Assembly (NCBI GenBank): GCA_007922305.1
Contig: ML677373.1
Span: 19,906,852-19,970,851 of the forward strand
DNA length: 64,000 nt
Reading direction: 5' to 3'
Source of the DNA: Dermatemys mawii
Taxonomy: Eukaryota; Chordata; Testudines; Dermatemydidae
The notes below the pieces were generated by a model. The model was not told the origin of the DNA. It was given only the letters and a program-made list of their open reading frames with translations, and ran no database searches. Below, piece after piece: positions 1-10,000 of the stretch. How positions within the stretch are numbered: the stretch's first letter is position 1; every line of letters begins with the position of its first letter. A program made the position numbers and the translations under genes.

Positions 1-983
1 CTGTGCAAGATTCCCTTCCCACTCACTGATTCTGCCAATTTCCTTCCCACTCACTGATTTCTGCCAATGCACATCAGTACTGACCTGCTTCACTCCTGCA
101 AATTCAGTCCAGAAACAGACTCAGTGGGGAAATCACTTTCTCTCCTTGTGTCTCAATTTTAGAATGGAGCCAATTATACTTATATAGTTACATGCCTCAT
201 AACAGTGTTGGGAAGCTACATTTATTATTAGAGCCAGATTTTGCCTTGCTGGTCCACAGATCCCCGGGCAGCACTGGCAACTGCAGATCCTGGACTCGCC
301 AGGGCCCACAAACTGTTTCCTCTGTGTGTTCACCTACGTGCCACAAGACACCACCACTTCCTCATCTCTTTTTGGCGAGGAAAGGGCAGAATGCTGCTAC
401 AGTTTGCTATGAGCCTGGAGGCAGAATTCTGCACAGAATCGTGCCTGGGGTGAACAACTCCAAAATTGAATCCTTAATGACTGAAAAATATTTTAGATCT
501 TCAGATAAAATGCATAACAACAAAAACTCCACAGCAGCTTAATCCCTGTCAGCCCTGGCTAGCTCTCTTCCCTGTCTCCTAATTAGTAGCAATACCAATG
601 AAATACCAGGAAAAGATCTCATCAGAACTTAATTTTGTATCACTGTCCTGATGTTAAAGTGCATCGAAATTAAGATCAATCTCGACAAATCTGTTCAGTC
701 TATTCACACCCAACTAGTCAATTCTCCTTGCTGTCTCTCCTTTGAATGAATAGTACAATGTTTGAAAGAGGAACCTTTTTAATTCTATTTTTTTGAAGAA
801 CAAAGTCTTTGTTTTTTGTTCATAAATCACAATCTGCAGCTGGCAACACCAAAAGCATGCAATGTGCGACCCCCTTCTTATCTGAGGAATTGTGGGATAA
901 TAGAAATTAAGCAAGTAGAATGACATTGTAAGCATGTCAAGCATACACTTCAGACTGAATTTCATTGCCTAGCTTTTTCACCA
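1..983. other. Intergenic, no feature recognised
   Basis: I see no coding exon, RNA gene or clear repeat in this stretch. The open frames are short and show no family resemblance. The first 60 bases contain a short imperfect duplication of 'cccactcactgatt'. Confidence 0.5.
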
Positions 984-1145
984 GTACATCTCAAAGCTCT
1001 TTATGAAGGAGGGCAGTATCATTATCCCCATTTTACAGATGGGAAAACAGATGAGGCATAGAGAAGTAAGCAATTTACCCAAGCAGTCAGGGGAAGAGCT
1101 AGGACCAGAATTCACACCACCGATGTTCCAGACTAGGTCTCAATC
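984..1145 (+). repeat. MIR / CORE-SINE fragment
   Basis: The stretch contains the typical MIR body: 'attatccccattttacagat' followed by 'gggaaaac', then 'gaggcatagaga', then a remnant of the 'cccaaggtcacacag' block. It is an old tRNA-derived SINE on the + strand. A hAT element inserted directly behind it. Confidence 0.75.
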
Positions 1146-1153
1146 TGCTAGGC

Positions 1154-1741
1154 CAGGGGTGGGCAAACTTTATGGACTGAGGGACACACTGGGGTTGCAA
1201 AACTGTATGGAGGGCAGGTAGGAAAGGCTGTGCCTCCCCAAACAGCCTGACCTCTGCCTCCTATCAAACCCCTCCCACTTCCTGCCCCCTGACTGCCCCC
1301 CTCAGAATCCCCGACCCTGCTCCTTGTCCCCTGACCGCCCCCTCCCGGGAGCCCACCTCCTATCCAACCCCCACTGTTCCCCATCCTCTGACCACACCCC
1401 CCAGAACTTTACCCCATCCAACCAGCCCCTGCTCCCTGACCCCTGACTGCCTCCCGGGACCCCTTGCCCCTTATCCAACCTCCCCGCCCACTTACCACGC
1501 TGCTCAGAGCAGCATGTCTGGCAGCCACATAACTTGGCCAGAGCCAGACGGGCTGCCGCGCTGCCCTGCAGGAGCGCGCAGCCCCGCCGCCCAGAGTGCT
1601 GTCCACATGGAAGCATGGCTGTGGTGGAGAGGGCTAGCGGGGGAGGGGCTAGGGGAAGCCTCCCTGGCTGGGAGCTCAGGAGCCGGGCAGGATGGCCCCA
1701 TGGGCCGGATGTGGTCCCCAGGCATAGTTTGCCAACCTCTG
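1154..1741. mobile_element. Non-autonomous hAT DNA transposon (588 bp)
   Basis: The left end reads CAGGGGTGGGCAAAC and the right end is its imperfect inverted repeat, GTTTGCCAACCTCTG. The flanks are near-identical 8 bp copies (tgctaggc at 1146-1153, cgctaggc at 1742-1749), the target-duplication length of hAT transposition. The interior is GC-rich, C-rich on this strand, and has no transposase frame. The same end sequence recurs in the elements at 38782 and 56560, so this is a family active in this lineage. Confidence 0.85.
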
Positions 1742-2159
1742 CGCTAGGCCATAGCGCAGAAATGAAGCTGCTTCTACAGCAGCAACATCAAATCTGTGAG
1801 CAGGAAGGGGCTGTGTTTGTCTGTTTCCCATCTCCCCCACAGACAGGCATGGCAGAAGTAGCCAGTTAGCTTTGGTGCTGGCGTAAGTGGGCACCGCGCC
1901 CGCTGACTTCACTGGGAACTGTACCTAACCAGGGCTGAATTTAAAATCTCACTGAAACGTACACGTTGCAACACACAAAGCAAAAGCAAATCATTCATTC
2001 CAAGAGGGAGAGACTTTAAAGGTGATTTGGAAATGGACACAATAGGATGGAGTTTCCAGCAGATGAGTGCGATTTGGCAGGTCTGGGAGGCACATAGTAA
2101 TGAAGTCACAAAACTCACTCAGCAAAGGTGATGAGGTCATGGCAAAACCCCTCCTTGGA

Positions 2160-2275
2160 CTGGACATTGCGTAAACCTTGTCTACATGGGAAAGATTTTT
2201 CAGTATAACCTAAGGTGTGAATTTAAACTGATATTGCTACACAACAGGGATCGGTGTGAGGTTCAAAGGTTTAAA
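2160..2275. mobile_element. Degenerate MITE fragment with 'ttgtctaca' end
   Basis: The segment begins 'ccttgtctacatgggaaaga' and resembles the end shared by better-preserved MITEs at 33182 and 59034. A matching far end is not clear, so the boundaries are approximate. Confidence 0.35.
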
Positions 2276-2289
2276 ACTAGGGTATCGGA

Positions 2290-2900
2290 TTGGGATACCA
2301 AGCAGAGAACCCCAGACAGCACCCACTACTCCTCAAAGCTGTGGTAGGGCAGCTGCCCCACCCCCATGAGAGACTAGGGCAGGGCCATAGTGGCTGTGCG
2401 GACTGGCAGCCAATCAGGGAGGTCCTGTGAGAGTCAATCAGGACTGAGCAACAGGCAGCCAATCAGGGCCAGGCTCAGCCATATATGTTAATATAAAGGC
2501 TGCTCAGCAGAGGAGGAAGGCAGTCACTCCCAGACCTTTGAGGGAAAAGGTCTGTCTCCTGAGGGAAGGAGACAAGCACTCTGGACAGCACAGTGTTGGG
2601 AGGGCTTGGGGGGAGAAGAGAAGAGCTCCAGTCCTATACCTGGCAGGCTGCGGTCCCTGATGGGAAGGGCCTAGAGGGTACAAGAGGCCAGAGAGGAAGT
2701 GGCCCAGGGAGAATAAATGAGTGAGAAGTAAGAAGGAGGTCAGGGAGACAGCCAGCCACAAGAAGGACCCTGGGCCAGGATCCAGAGTAGCGGGCAGGCC
2801 TGCCTCCCCCCATTTTCCCTTGCATCGCACCTGGCTGAAAAAGATCAGCCATGTTGGACTGCAATGTGCCCCAGATGTGAGGGGCTAGACTATTTTCCGC
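2290..2900 (+). mobile_element. LTR-like or other unidentified dispersed repeat
   Basis: This block of moderate GC content has two 'agccaatcagg' CCAAT-type motifs (near 2408 and 2457), then a TATA-like 'atataaaggctgctcagcag' about 40 bases after the second. Purine-rich leader-like sequence follows. This looks like an LTR promoter, and I recall similar sequence as a common turtle repeat. I see no paired LTR, primer-binding site or gag/pol frame in the window. If it is an LTR it is solitary. There is no evidence for a host gene here. Confidence 0.35.
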
Positions 2901-2902
2901 TC

Positions 2903-2990
2903 CATGCATCTGATGAAGTGGGTTCTAGCCCACGAAAGCTTATGCCCAAATAAATTGGTTAGTCTCTAAGGTGCCACAAGGACTCCTCAT
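2903..2990 (-). repeat. Short 'agcataagctttcgtggg' retroposon fragment
   Basis: On the minus strand the order is 'gaggagtccttgtggcacct', 'tagagactaac', 'gcataagctttcgtgggcta' and 'cccacttcatcagatgcatg'. This is the core of a short repeat found six more times in this window. No target-site duplication is visible for this copy, so its edges are approximate. Confidence 0.7.
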
Positions 2991-3446
2991 TGTTATTACA
3001 GGAATGGTCCCCATTTACGGATGGAAACCCTACAACTGCTAGGTGGAGTGGTTGGTATAGGCTCAAGGGAATGCAGAGTTTGCAATCACATACTTGATCT
3101 GCCTCCACTATGGTCATGGTCATTTTTGTTGATCATCTGTGTATCACAATGGGAATTTAAGCTAACCTACCAAGATATGGCCAGTTCCTTGGGTTGTGGC
3201 AAATGCTACTAATCAATTGACTTTGATGCAGGTATAACAGCTTTACACTAGCTGAAGATCTGGCCCAAAAGGCTAAAGGGCAAAAAGGTCAATCATCTTT
3301 TTCTTACTAGTTTCACTAGTGGCATACTTTGGATCACATTGCTCAAACACATACATAAACGTAATATTGTTACAATGCATGCACACACAGGTCAATCACA
3401 CACAAAGAAAACAAAACAAAAACTGAGCTATATGGTGCCATTTTTA

Positions 3447-3570
3447 TTTGTCAGTTGTATTCCTTAAAGGCACACACACATACAAAACTCACATCACAGT
3501 AAAACAAACACACATGCATGGGTCATCTAACTCAGACACATCCAAGTGCACACCCACACATACCTCACAT
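3447..3570. repeat. CA-rich simple-sequence tract
   Basis: A degenerate microsatellite made of scattered 'cacacac', 'acatac' and 'cacaca' blocks. Its open frames are by-products of the low complexity. Confidence 0.6.
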
Positions 3571-3853
3571 CACTCAGACATGGTCAGTTACAGGTCATTT
3601 TACAGAAATCCACTCACTGATTATACCAAATATTCCTTTTCTCTATCCTTTCCCCATCCCCTCAGCCCTAACTTGGGCATACAGCACTTTTTCCTCTTTC
3701 AATACTTTTCTGCCTTTAATTCTCCTGATAATATTTTAGGTTCGGAAAAGAAAAAAGTGGGGGAATGATTTTGGAAATTCTGAGACTTCATGTGGGAGAA
3801 CTTTGGCAGTTTATTGGAAAAACTATTTCCTTTCAAATCAATACTTATAAGTA

Positions 3854-3932
3854 TTGTTTATAATACTTGTTTATAAAACTTGTTTATAAAACTTTATAAA
3901 ACTTGTTTATAAAACTTGTTTATAAAACTTGT
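3854..3932 (+). repeat. 13-bp tandem repeat (minisatellite)
   Basis: About six head-to-tail units of 'ttgtttataaaac' are present. One unit is shortened (the 'actttataaaac' step near 3890). Outer units are diverged, while the middle units are identical, the usual pattern for slippage or unequal exchange. Confidence 0.85.
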
Positions 3933-6493
3933 ACCAAAGTTCACATTCCAGAATACTGGGTATGGTTTGTCTGGAAGTCTTGAAGTGAGTTTATCAGTGT
4001 TAGATTCCGTAAATACTAAAGATTAGATTTGATCAGTAAATGTCGGTAAACACTGTCCAAAGAGCCATGAATTCTGGGTGCCTACTTTTCTGAGTGCTCC
4101 TTTTGAGCCTGCCGGTAAACAGCACAGAGAAACAAGTGGTAGAAGCAGGTGAGGAAAATCGTGGTTGTCCAGCAGAACAAGATAACATAAAACCTATTCT
4201 GGAAAAAGGGAAATGAGTATAAGACACCATGCTCAAAAGAAGTTAGACTTCTAACTTCTACTGCGGCTCCTAACTTCCATTGAAATCTTTGGAGAATTCA
4301 GCCCTTCCAGCCTGTCAGGTAAGCTATCGACCCAGACTTAAAAATCTTGTGTTCATTTTTAAATGAAGATGATTGAGCCAGAGTCCCCAGTTCTGAAAGT
4401 CACAACTGCCACCGTGTATCCCCTGCACATGTAAGGGCAATATCATCCTCCCAATCTGATTTTCCCCTGGCCAGAATGAATTACCATCTCTCAGATGAGA
4501 ATTTACTCAGAGGGGAAATAGAAATAGTATTTTTAACAATAAAACAAGCAATTCAACCCTGCTCCCCAATTCCTTCAGAGAGAAGAACCAGGTCTCTGCA
4601 GTGTCGTTCCAGCAGAATCTCACAGATTGTTTCACTCTCTGTCTAGTTCTCCATGGTTCTGTTTGTTTAATTATTTTCCTTCCTCTCTCGCTTTGCATCA
4701 CTTCACTTTCCCATCCATGACCCTGTGTTCTTCTCACACAGTTTAGTCCTGCAGCCTATTGACTGTTCTTCGCTGCCTGTTTCCCAGACTCCCTATCCTG
4801 CTCCAGGGGATCAAACTGCTGAAACAACACTTCTTTCAGGCTCCTTCTCTCTCCAGATGTCCTCTCCCAGCTGTCCAGTTCTGACTGTCACCATCCAATT
4901 GTCCATTTCCAGCAGTCACTCCCAGGCACATGAAGTGGTTTCACTCATATACAGGGTTTACAGTTTGGTTCTTTGGCTCTCAGCACCACTACTATGCAAA
5001 TTGCTCCAGCACCCATGCATACTTCTGCTTCTAATTATCCCTATTCCCTATTTATGAGTGACACCAACTGCTCCACTATGCCTAAGCAAACACACTGTGG
5101 AAGATTCCCTGGACCATTATGTTCCCTTTGCTCTGGTCTGGGGGAGTGAAAACTAATTGTATCTCCCTAGGGGGAACAGAGTTGATGTAGTGGCTATACC
5201 ATCCCCTTCATGTGTAAGAAAGGTCAAAGCATGTTTTGCTCTGATTATCCTGAGCTGATGGACAGTCCCACCCAAGATACTCTAACCATTAGCAAGACCA
5301 GAAATGGGGGTAGGGAAAGCTGGGCAAAATAACTTGCTCCCTGGTAGACTTTCTTCTGCTGCATCAACTGGATCTCAGCTGCAAAAGAAAATCTGGCACT
5401 TATTTTATTGTAGTAGTTTATGATCAGAAAAGTGACTGTAAAAACAGCATCTTCTTACTCCACAGATCTGCAGTGTCTATGCTAATCTGCTTACTTTACC
5501 GAGTAAACTGAGTTGATTCATGTTTAGTCCTATAAGATGTGTTAGAGCTGAACCACTAAAGGAGGACTGGTATGCATTTTGGTCTGGCTAAAGTAACTGC
5601 AACAGAATTGCCAGATACGATATATTTGCAAAATTATTAAAATGTGTGGACAGAACCCATTTTGACATTCTGATCCCAGGCTGAGTTTGCAATACTGGAT
5701 GTTAGAAAAAAAAATCTTCTTACTTGTAAATTGAAGATGTTTAAAATGAAATCATAGAAACACAAAGACACAAAAGTAAACAGAGAAAAAAATAGAGCCA
5801 CATGATACCATTTCCCCCAATGGTCTCTCTTTCAAAACACCCCACAAAAAGTCCATTGGTGAGTCTTTCCAAGTCCCAAATGATGCTATTACCCTAGAAG
5901 CAAAGTTAACCCGAAAGGGCGAACAAGAGAAGGGTGAGTATGCAGAGTTTTCTTTGGAGAGAAAAGTGGGGCTCCCCCACCCCAAGTTCATCCCTGTTCC
6001 TGACAATGCGGAAGGCCCCGATACAACTATCCCCTCTCTCGTCAGCCCTGGGCACACCTCTACATGCACGAGGGTCCGTGCGCGCGCGCCCATGTGTAAG
6101 AGCACGTGCGTGCAAATCTACACGTGCGTAACGGAACGGGTGTGTTTACACACGTGCACGCGCACCTGGGGAGGTGTGGGCGGGGGCGCCACTGGATACG
6201 TGCACGTAGCAGGCCCGCTCTGCCCGGACGCTGCGCGTGCTGCGGGACGTGAGCACGGGCGGTCACGTTGCACGCGCCAGCGGACTACGCATGCGCGCAC
6301 ACACGGAGGCGCGCGGCCGCTGTTCAACCCGTCCCCCCTCCCCCCCCAATTCCCCCGGATCGCGCGATGTCCCCCCAGGAGCTCCTGCAAATGGCGGAGC
6401 CGGCCAGGAAGCCCCAGCAGCCCCTCGACCCCGCCCGGGTACACACGCAGCCGAGATTCAACAAGCGGCTGTCACGTGACAGGACTGGGTCAC

Positions 6494-6512
6494 GGGGAGG
6501 GGGTGGGTGGGG
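6494..6512 (+). promoter_or_regulatory. Potential G-quadruplex, + strand
   Basis: Four runs of three or more G are separated by single bases (GGGGAGGGGGTGGGTGGGG). It sits between the first and second E-box of the cluster. Folding is a prediction from the motif. Confidence 0.6.
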
Positions 6513-6585
6513 AGGATAATCACATGACGAAGGACAAGGCGGCGGCGGATAGGGCAGCGCGATCACGTGACGGGCGTGAGCGGAG

Positions 6586-6616
6586 GCCCGCCCCCGCCCC
6601 CACCCCCACCCCCCCG
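6586..6616 (-). promoter_or_regulatory. Potential G-quadruplex, - strand
   Basis: The + strand has consecutive C-runs split by single g or a. The complementary strand therefore offers at least five G-runs of four or more. It lies directly beside the 6619 E-box. Confidence 0.55.
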
Positions 6617-6663
6617 CGGTCACGTGTCCCGTTGCGGGCGGCAGCTGCGGCCTGCGAGGGCGC

Positions 6664-6744
6664 ATGTGCAGCCGTCCGCGCCGAGGGGGCCGCTGGGCTG
6701 CAGCTGCGGCGCGCGGCGGCCGCTCCCTGGCAGTGTTTGCTAAG
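6664..6744 (+). other. In-frame upstream ATG extension of GNA13 exon 1
   Basis: ATG at 6664 is in frame with the GNA13 start, with no intervening stop, and would add 27 residues beginning [10 protein letters not shown]. The context 'gggcgcATGt' has G at -3 and T at +4, clearly weaker than at 6745. If the transcript begins upstream of 6664, some N-terminally extended product is possible, though leaky scanning to 6745 is more likely. The extension would move the palmitoylated cysteines 27 residues away from the N-terminus. Confidence 0.3.
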
Positions 6745-6752
6745 ATGGCGGA
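6742..6752 (+). promoter_or_regulatory. YY1-like motif over the start codon
   Basis: AAGATGGCGGA closely matches the AAnATGGCGGC consensus of YY1 and contains the GNA13 start codon (ATG at 6745). YY1 sites spanning initiator ATGs are a known arrangement in CpG-island genes. The context also gives a strong Kozak start, with A at -3 and G at +4. Confidence 0.5.
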
Positions 6753-7027
6753 CTTCCTGCCGTCCCGCTCCGCGCTGTCGGGCTGCTTCCCCGGCTGCCT
6801 GCTGACCAGCAGCGAGGCCGAGCAGCAGCGCAAGTCCAAGGAGATCGACAAGTGCCTGAACCGCGAGAAGACCTACGTCAAGCGCCTCGTCAAGATCCTG
6901 CTGCTGGGCGCGGGCGAGAGCGGCAAGTCCACTTTCCTCAAGCAGATGCGGATCATCCACGGGCAGGACTGGGACCGGGCGGCCCGCGAGGAGTTCCGCG
7001 CTACCATCTACAGCAACGTGATCAAAG
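6745..7027 (+). CDS. GNA13: GNA13 coding exon 1
   Basis: Encodes residues 1-94 plus the first base of codon 95: the amphipathic N-terminal helix with palmitoylation sites C14 and C18, the first beta strand [14 protein letters not shown] (residues 50-63) and the start of the helical domain ([14 protein letters not shown]). The start at 6745 is chosen because it gives the family N-terminus MADFLPSR and has a strong Kozak context. An in-frame ATG at 6664 would add 27 Arg/Ala-rich residues but is in a poor context. The donor is AAAG|GTGGGC, phase 1. The exon is very GC-rich, unlike the rest of the gene, because it lies inside the CpG island. Confidence 0.97.
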
Positions 7028-10000
7028 GTGGGCGCGGGGCCGGGCCGCGTCTCCGCACCCGGGCCGGGCCGGGTCGGGATAGGGGGCGGGGCTGGGGACC
7101 GGCGACTGGCCTCCCGGGACGCTGGCCCGATGGGGGGAGGTCTGAGGGGCGGCCGAGAGAGAGCGCGCGCGGGCGGGGCGGGAGCGTGCGCTGGGTCTTG
7201 GGGGCGGGGGTAGGACCCCAGGGGGTGGGGGTCCAGGCACGAGAGAGAGGGGGAGGACAGAGGGCTTGGGGGAGGGATGAGCCGGGAGAGGTGAGATGGG
7301 GGGACGACGAAGTAATTGGTTCCCAGGTATGGGGGGTGAGAGAGCACGTGGGGCTGTATGGGGGGTATGGCCCGTCAGGCGGGGGTAAGAGAGAAGAGTT
7401 TGGGGAGGTATGGCCCCAGGGTGGGGACCTTGAAGGCATGGGTTAGGGGAGAGGAGAGTATGGACTTTGGGGGGCATAGTCTTGGGGGTGTGAGAGAGCA
7501 TTGGAGTTGTGGGGAGGGGGAGGGAGCGGATGGGGCCCATAAACCCCCACACACACTTCCAGCTGTCATGAAGATCCTTTCTTAGACTATTACCTTCCTC
7601 AGACTTGTTCAAGAAACAGCCCTATCTCTTACTATCTGATCATTGAAATAACCACCTGATCACACAGCCAATCACTTCACACTTTTATACACCTCAACAC
7701 TAGTTTATGCAATAACCACTGAGGGGAGAGTTTCCTGGCTGGCGGGCCACCCTACAGGAAGTAGAGGTAGCCTGGTCTTTTACCAGTGAGGTACAGTGTT
7801 CTCTTCTGTGAGGTTCAGTATTGAGGGACTCCAACTTATCGTGAAGCATTTTCCTGGCTTTATTCATGCAAAACATACAAAAAAATTCATTCAGAGAGAT
7901 TTTGGCTTCACCACTTTTTGGTAAGGTGTCCCAGTGCAAGAAGTAATGGAAGGGAGGAAACAGTGCTCTTGAAAGTGTATGTGTATGAAAGAGGTGTCCT
8001 GTGTTTGCTGAGAGAGATTTGCATATCAAACTGATTTAGTGGAGGCAACATTGCAATAAATGTGGAAACTTAAACTGACCTAGTTGTTCAGAGGAGCCCA
8101 CATATTAATTCTGTTCTGTCCCTCCTCCAGAGCGTGGTAACTGAGATGTGCATGTGGGTTAAATGAGTGTGTTCGATCATTGCTGTCATCCTTTTATTTT
8201 TTCCAACCCCAGCCTCTCTAAAGTGTCATCTTCACTCATCTCATTTCAGATTAGATTGTAAAGTTTTCAAGGCAGACAACAGGGATAAGATTTTCAAAAT
8301 ATGTAAGTGATTTAGGAGTCTTAAGTCCCATTTTCAAAGTGTGCCTGTGATTTAGGAGTTAAGTTTCATTGACTTTTAGTAAAACTAGAGTATAAGCCTA
8401 AAAGTCACTTTTGGAAAAGGCACCTAGACTCCTAAGTCAATTACTGAGTTGAAAATTTTACCCCTTGTCTTTTTTTCCATCTGGTGCCTCGTATGTATTC
8501 AGGAGCTGCAAAAGCTAAATAATAATGCTTTCTCTTACCTTGAGCAAATATGTTACCCTGGGCAACTGCTCAAGGTAGAGTTCTGTTGGTAAATTCAGGT
8601 GGTTCTATTGCTGTAAAACAGTATGAAAATAAGAATTGCAGATTAATCTTCTAATACTTTCATTTTCTATTCATTTGCCAGTCTGGAAGGTATGGTTAAG
8701 TGTTACCTGAAGAGAATGAACATTTAAAAAAATAGTTTGTATATCACCCTCATGATAAAATTAGACATTTTTCTTATAAAAGTGGCTCTCATATTAAGAT
8801 ATTTTGATCCCATGTGCCTGTGCTTTACTTGCATCACCATGCTGATTTCCTCTTTTCAGACTTTCTCCTATCAGTAAATCTAATGATAGCATTAATCCCT
8901 TAGTCGTGTTACTTTTTATACTGCCTAGATAGATTTTGCAAGGCCAAATATTAAACTAGTTTAAATTGCTTAATTCATTTTTCTTCTCTAAGAATTCATC
9001 AGAGCAAAATGCAACAGTAGGGAAGTACTGCGTATACGGCATTAACCATGATTAATTATTGTGTAGATTAAATGAAATCAAAGTATCTTTAAGCACAGAA
9101 ATCTACATTTTATGAAGTGTTGATTGATGTAACATTTGTAAACATGTTGACCAACGTTATCCCTGAAATCTGTAATTTCAGTGTTGCTACTGTCTTGAGG
9201 CATAACTAAAGGAGGTTTTGGAACAAATTGATACATTAAACTTTAATAAGCCACCAGGACCAAGTGTTGTTCACTCCAGAGTTCTGAAGGAACTCAAATG
9301 TGAAATTATAAACTACTAATTGTGTTCTGTATTGTTTACATAAGCCTCAGATGACTGGAGGATAGGTAATATAATGCCAATTTTTTAAAAAGACTCCAGA
9401 GGTGATCCTGGCAATTAAAGGCCTATAAGTCTAACTTCAGTACCAGGCATATCAGCAGAAACTAAAGTAAAAAAACAGAATTATCAGATGACTCTTCCTC
9501 AACATATTGTGGTGTTCACGGCTTTGGTGAGGCATGATTTCCCTTTACAAATCTGTTAGAATTCTCGAAGGGAGTCAAAAAGCATATGGATTAGGGTGAT
9601 CAAGTTGATTATAGTGTCCTTGCACTTTCCAGAAAGCCTTTGGCAATATTCCATACAAAATGCTCTCAAGCAAAGTAAGCCCTCATTAGATGAGGGAAGG
9701 TCCTCTCAGGATCAATAAATAACTGGTTAAAAGATAGGAAACCAATGCTTTTCAACATATTCATAGATTATCTGGAAAAGGGAGTGAACAGTGAGGTGGC
9801 AAAATTTGCAGATGATACAAATTTACTTAAGATAGTTGTGTCCAAAGATGACTGCAGAGAGTTACAAAGTGATCTCATTAAACTGGGTGGTTGGGCAAGA
9901 AAGTGGCAGATGAAATTTAGTGTTGAGTACAAAGTAATGCGTGTTGGAAAACATAATCCTAATTATATGTAGAAAATGATGGGATCTATCTTTGCTGTTA

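Larger units (their letters stand above)
3240..5750. other. Intergenic, mostly unassigned
   Basis: No coding exon is recognisable. Apart from a CA-rich tract (3447-3570) and a 13-bp minisatellite (3854-3932), listed separately, this is AT-rich sequence. About 4700-5060 contains a T/C-rich strand bias but no convincing product. Confidence 0.45.
6471..6628. promoter_or_regulatory. Cluster of E-box / CLEAR-like sites
   Basis: Four related sites lie about 43-57 bases apart: GTCACGTGAC (6471-6480, a perfect 10-bp palindrome), ATCACATGAC (6519-6528), ATCACGTGAC (6562-6571) and GTCACGTGTC (6619-6628). GTCACGTGAC is the core recognised by bHLH-zip factors of the TFEB/TFE3/MITF and USF groups. The sites are visible. 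Occupancy by a particular factor is inference. Confidence 0.65.
6040..6744 (+). promoter_or_regulatory. GNA13: CpG-island promoter and 5' UTR of GNA13
   Basis: CpG density and GC content rise sharply from about 6040 and stay high through exon 1 into intron 1 (about 7260). The block has no TATA box in an obvious position. It contains six CACGTG E-boxes (6103, 6121, 6151, 6473, 6564, 6621), an NRF1-like 'cgcatgcgcg' at 6288-6297 and G/C tracts able to form quadruplexes. This is the expected architecture for a broadly expressed vertebrate gene. The transcription start cannot be fixed from sequence alone. It is probably within about 200 bases of the start codon. Confidence 0.8.

Noticed and set aside
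5954..6805. 283-codon + strand frame through the promoter
   Set aside because: It is in a different frame from GNA13, has low-complexity composition, and is open because stop codons are rare in CpG-island sequence.
6520..7347. 275-codon open frame on the minus strand opposite exon 1
   Set aside because: It is a GC-rich shadow of GNA13 exon 1 and its CpG island, full of Pro/Ala/Arg, with no independent family resemblance.
9745..9972. Possible functional reverse transcriptase
   Set aside because: Only a fragment with FADDT is open. Upstream and downstream parts are broken by stops, frameshifts and insertions.
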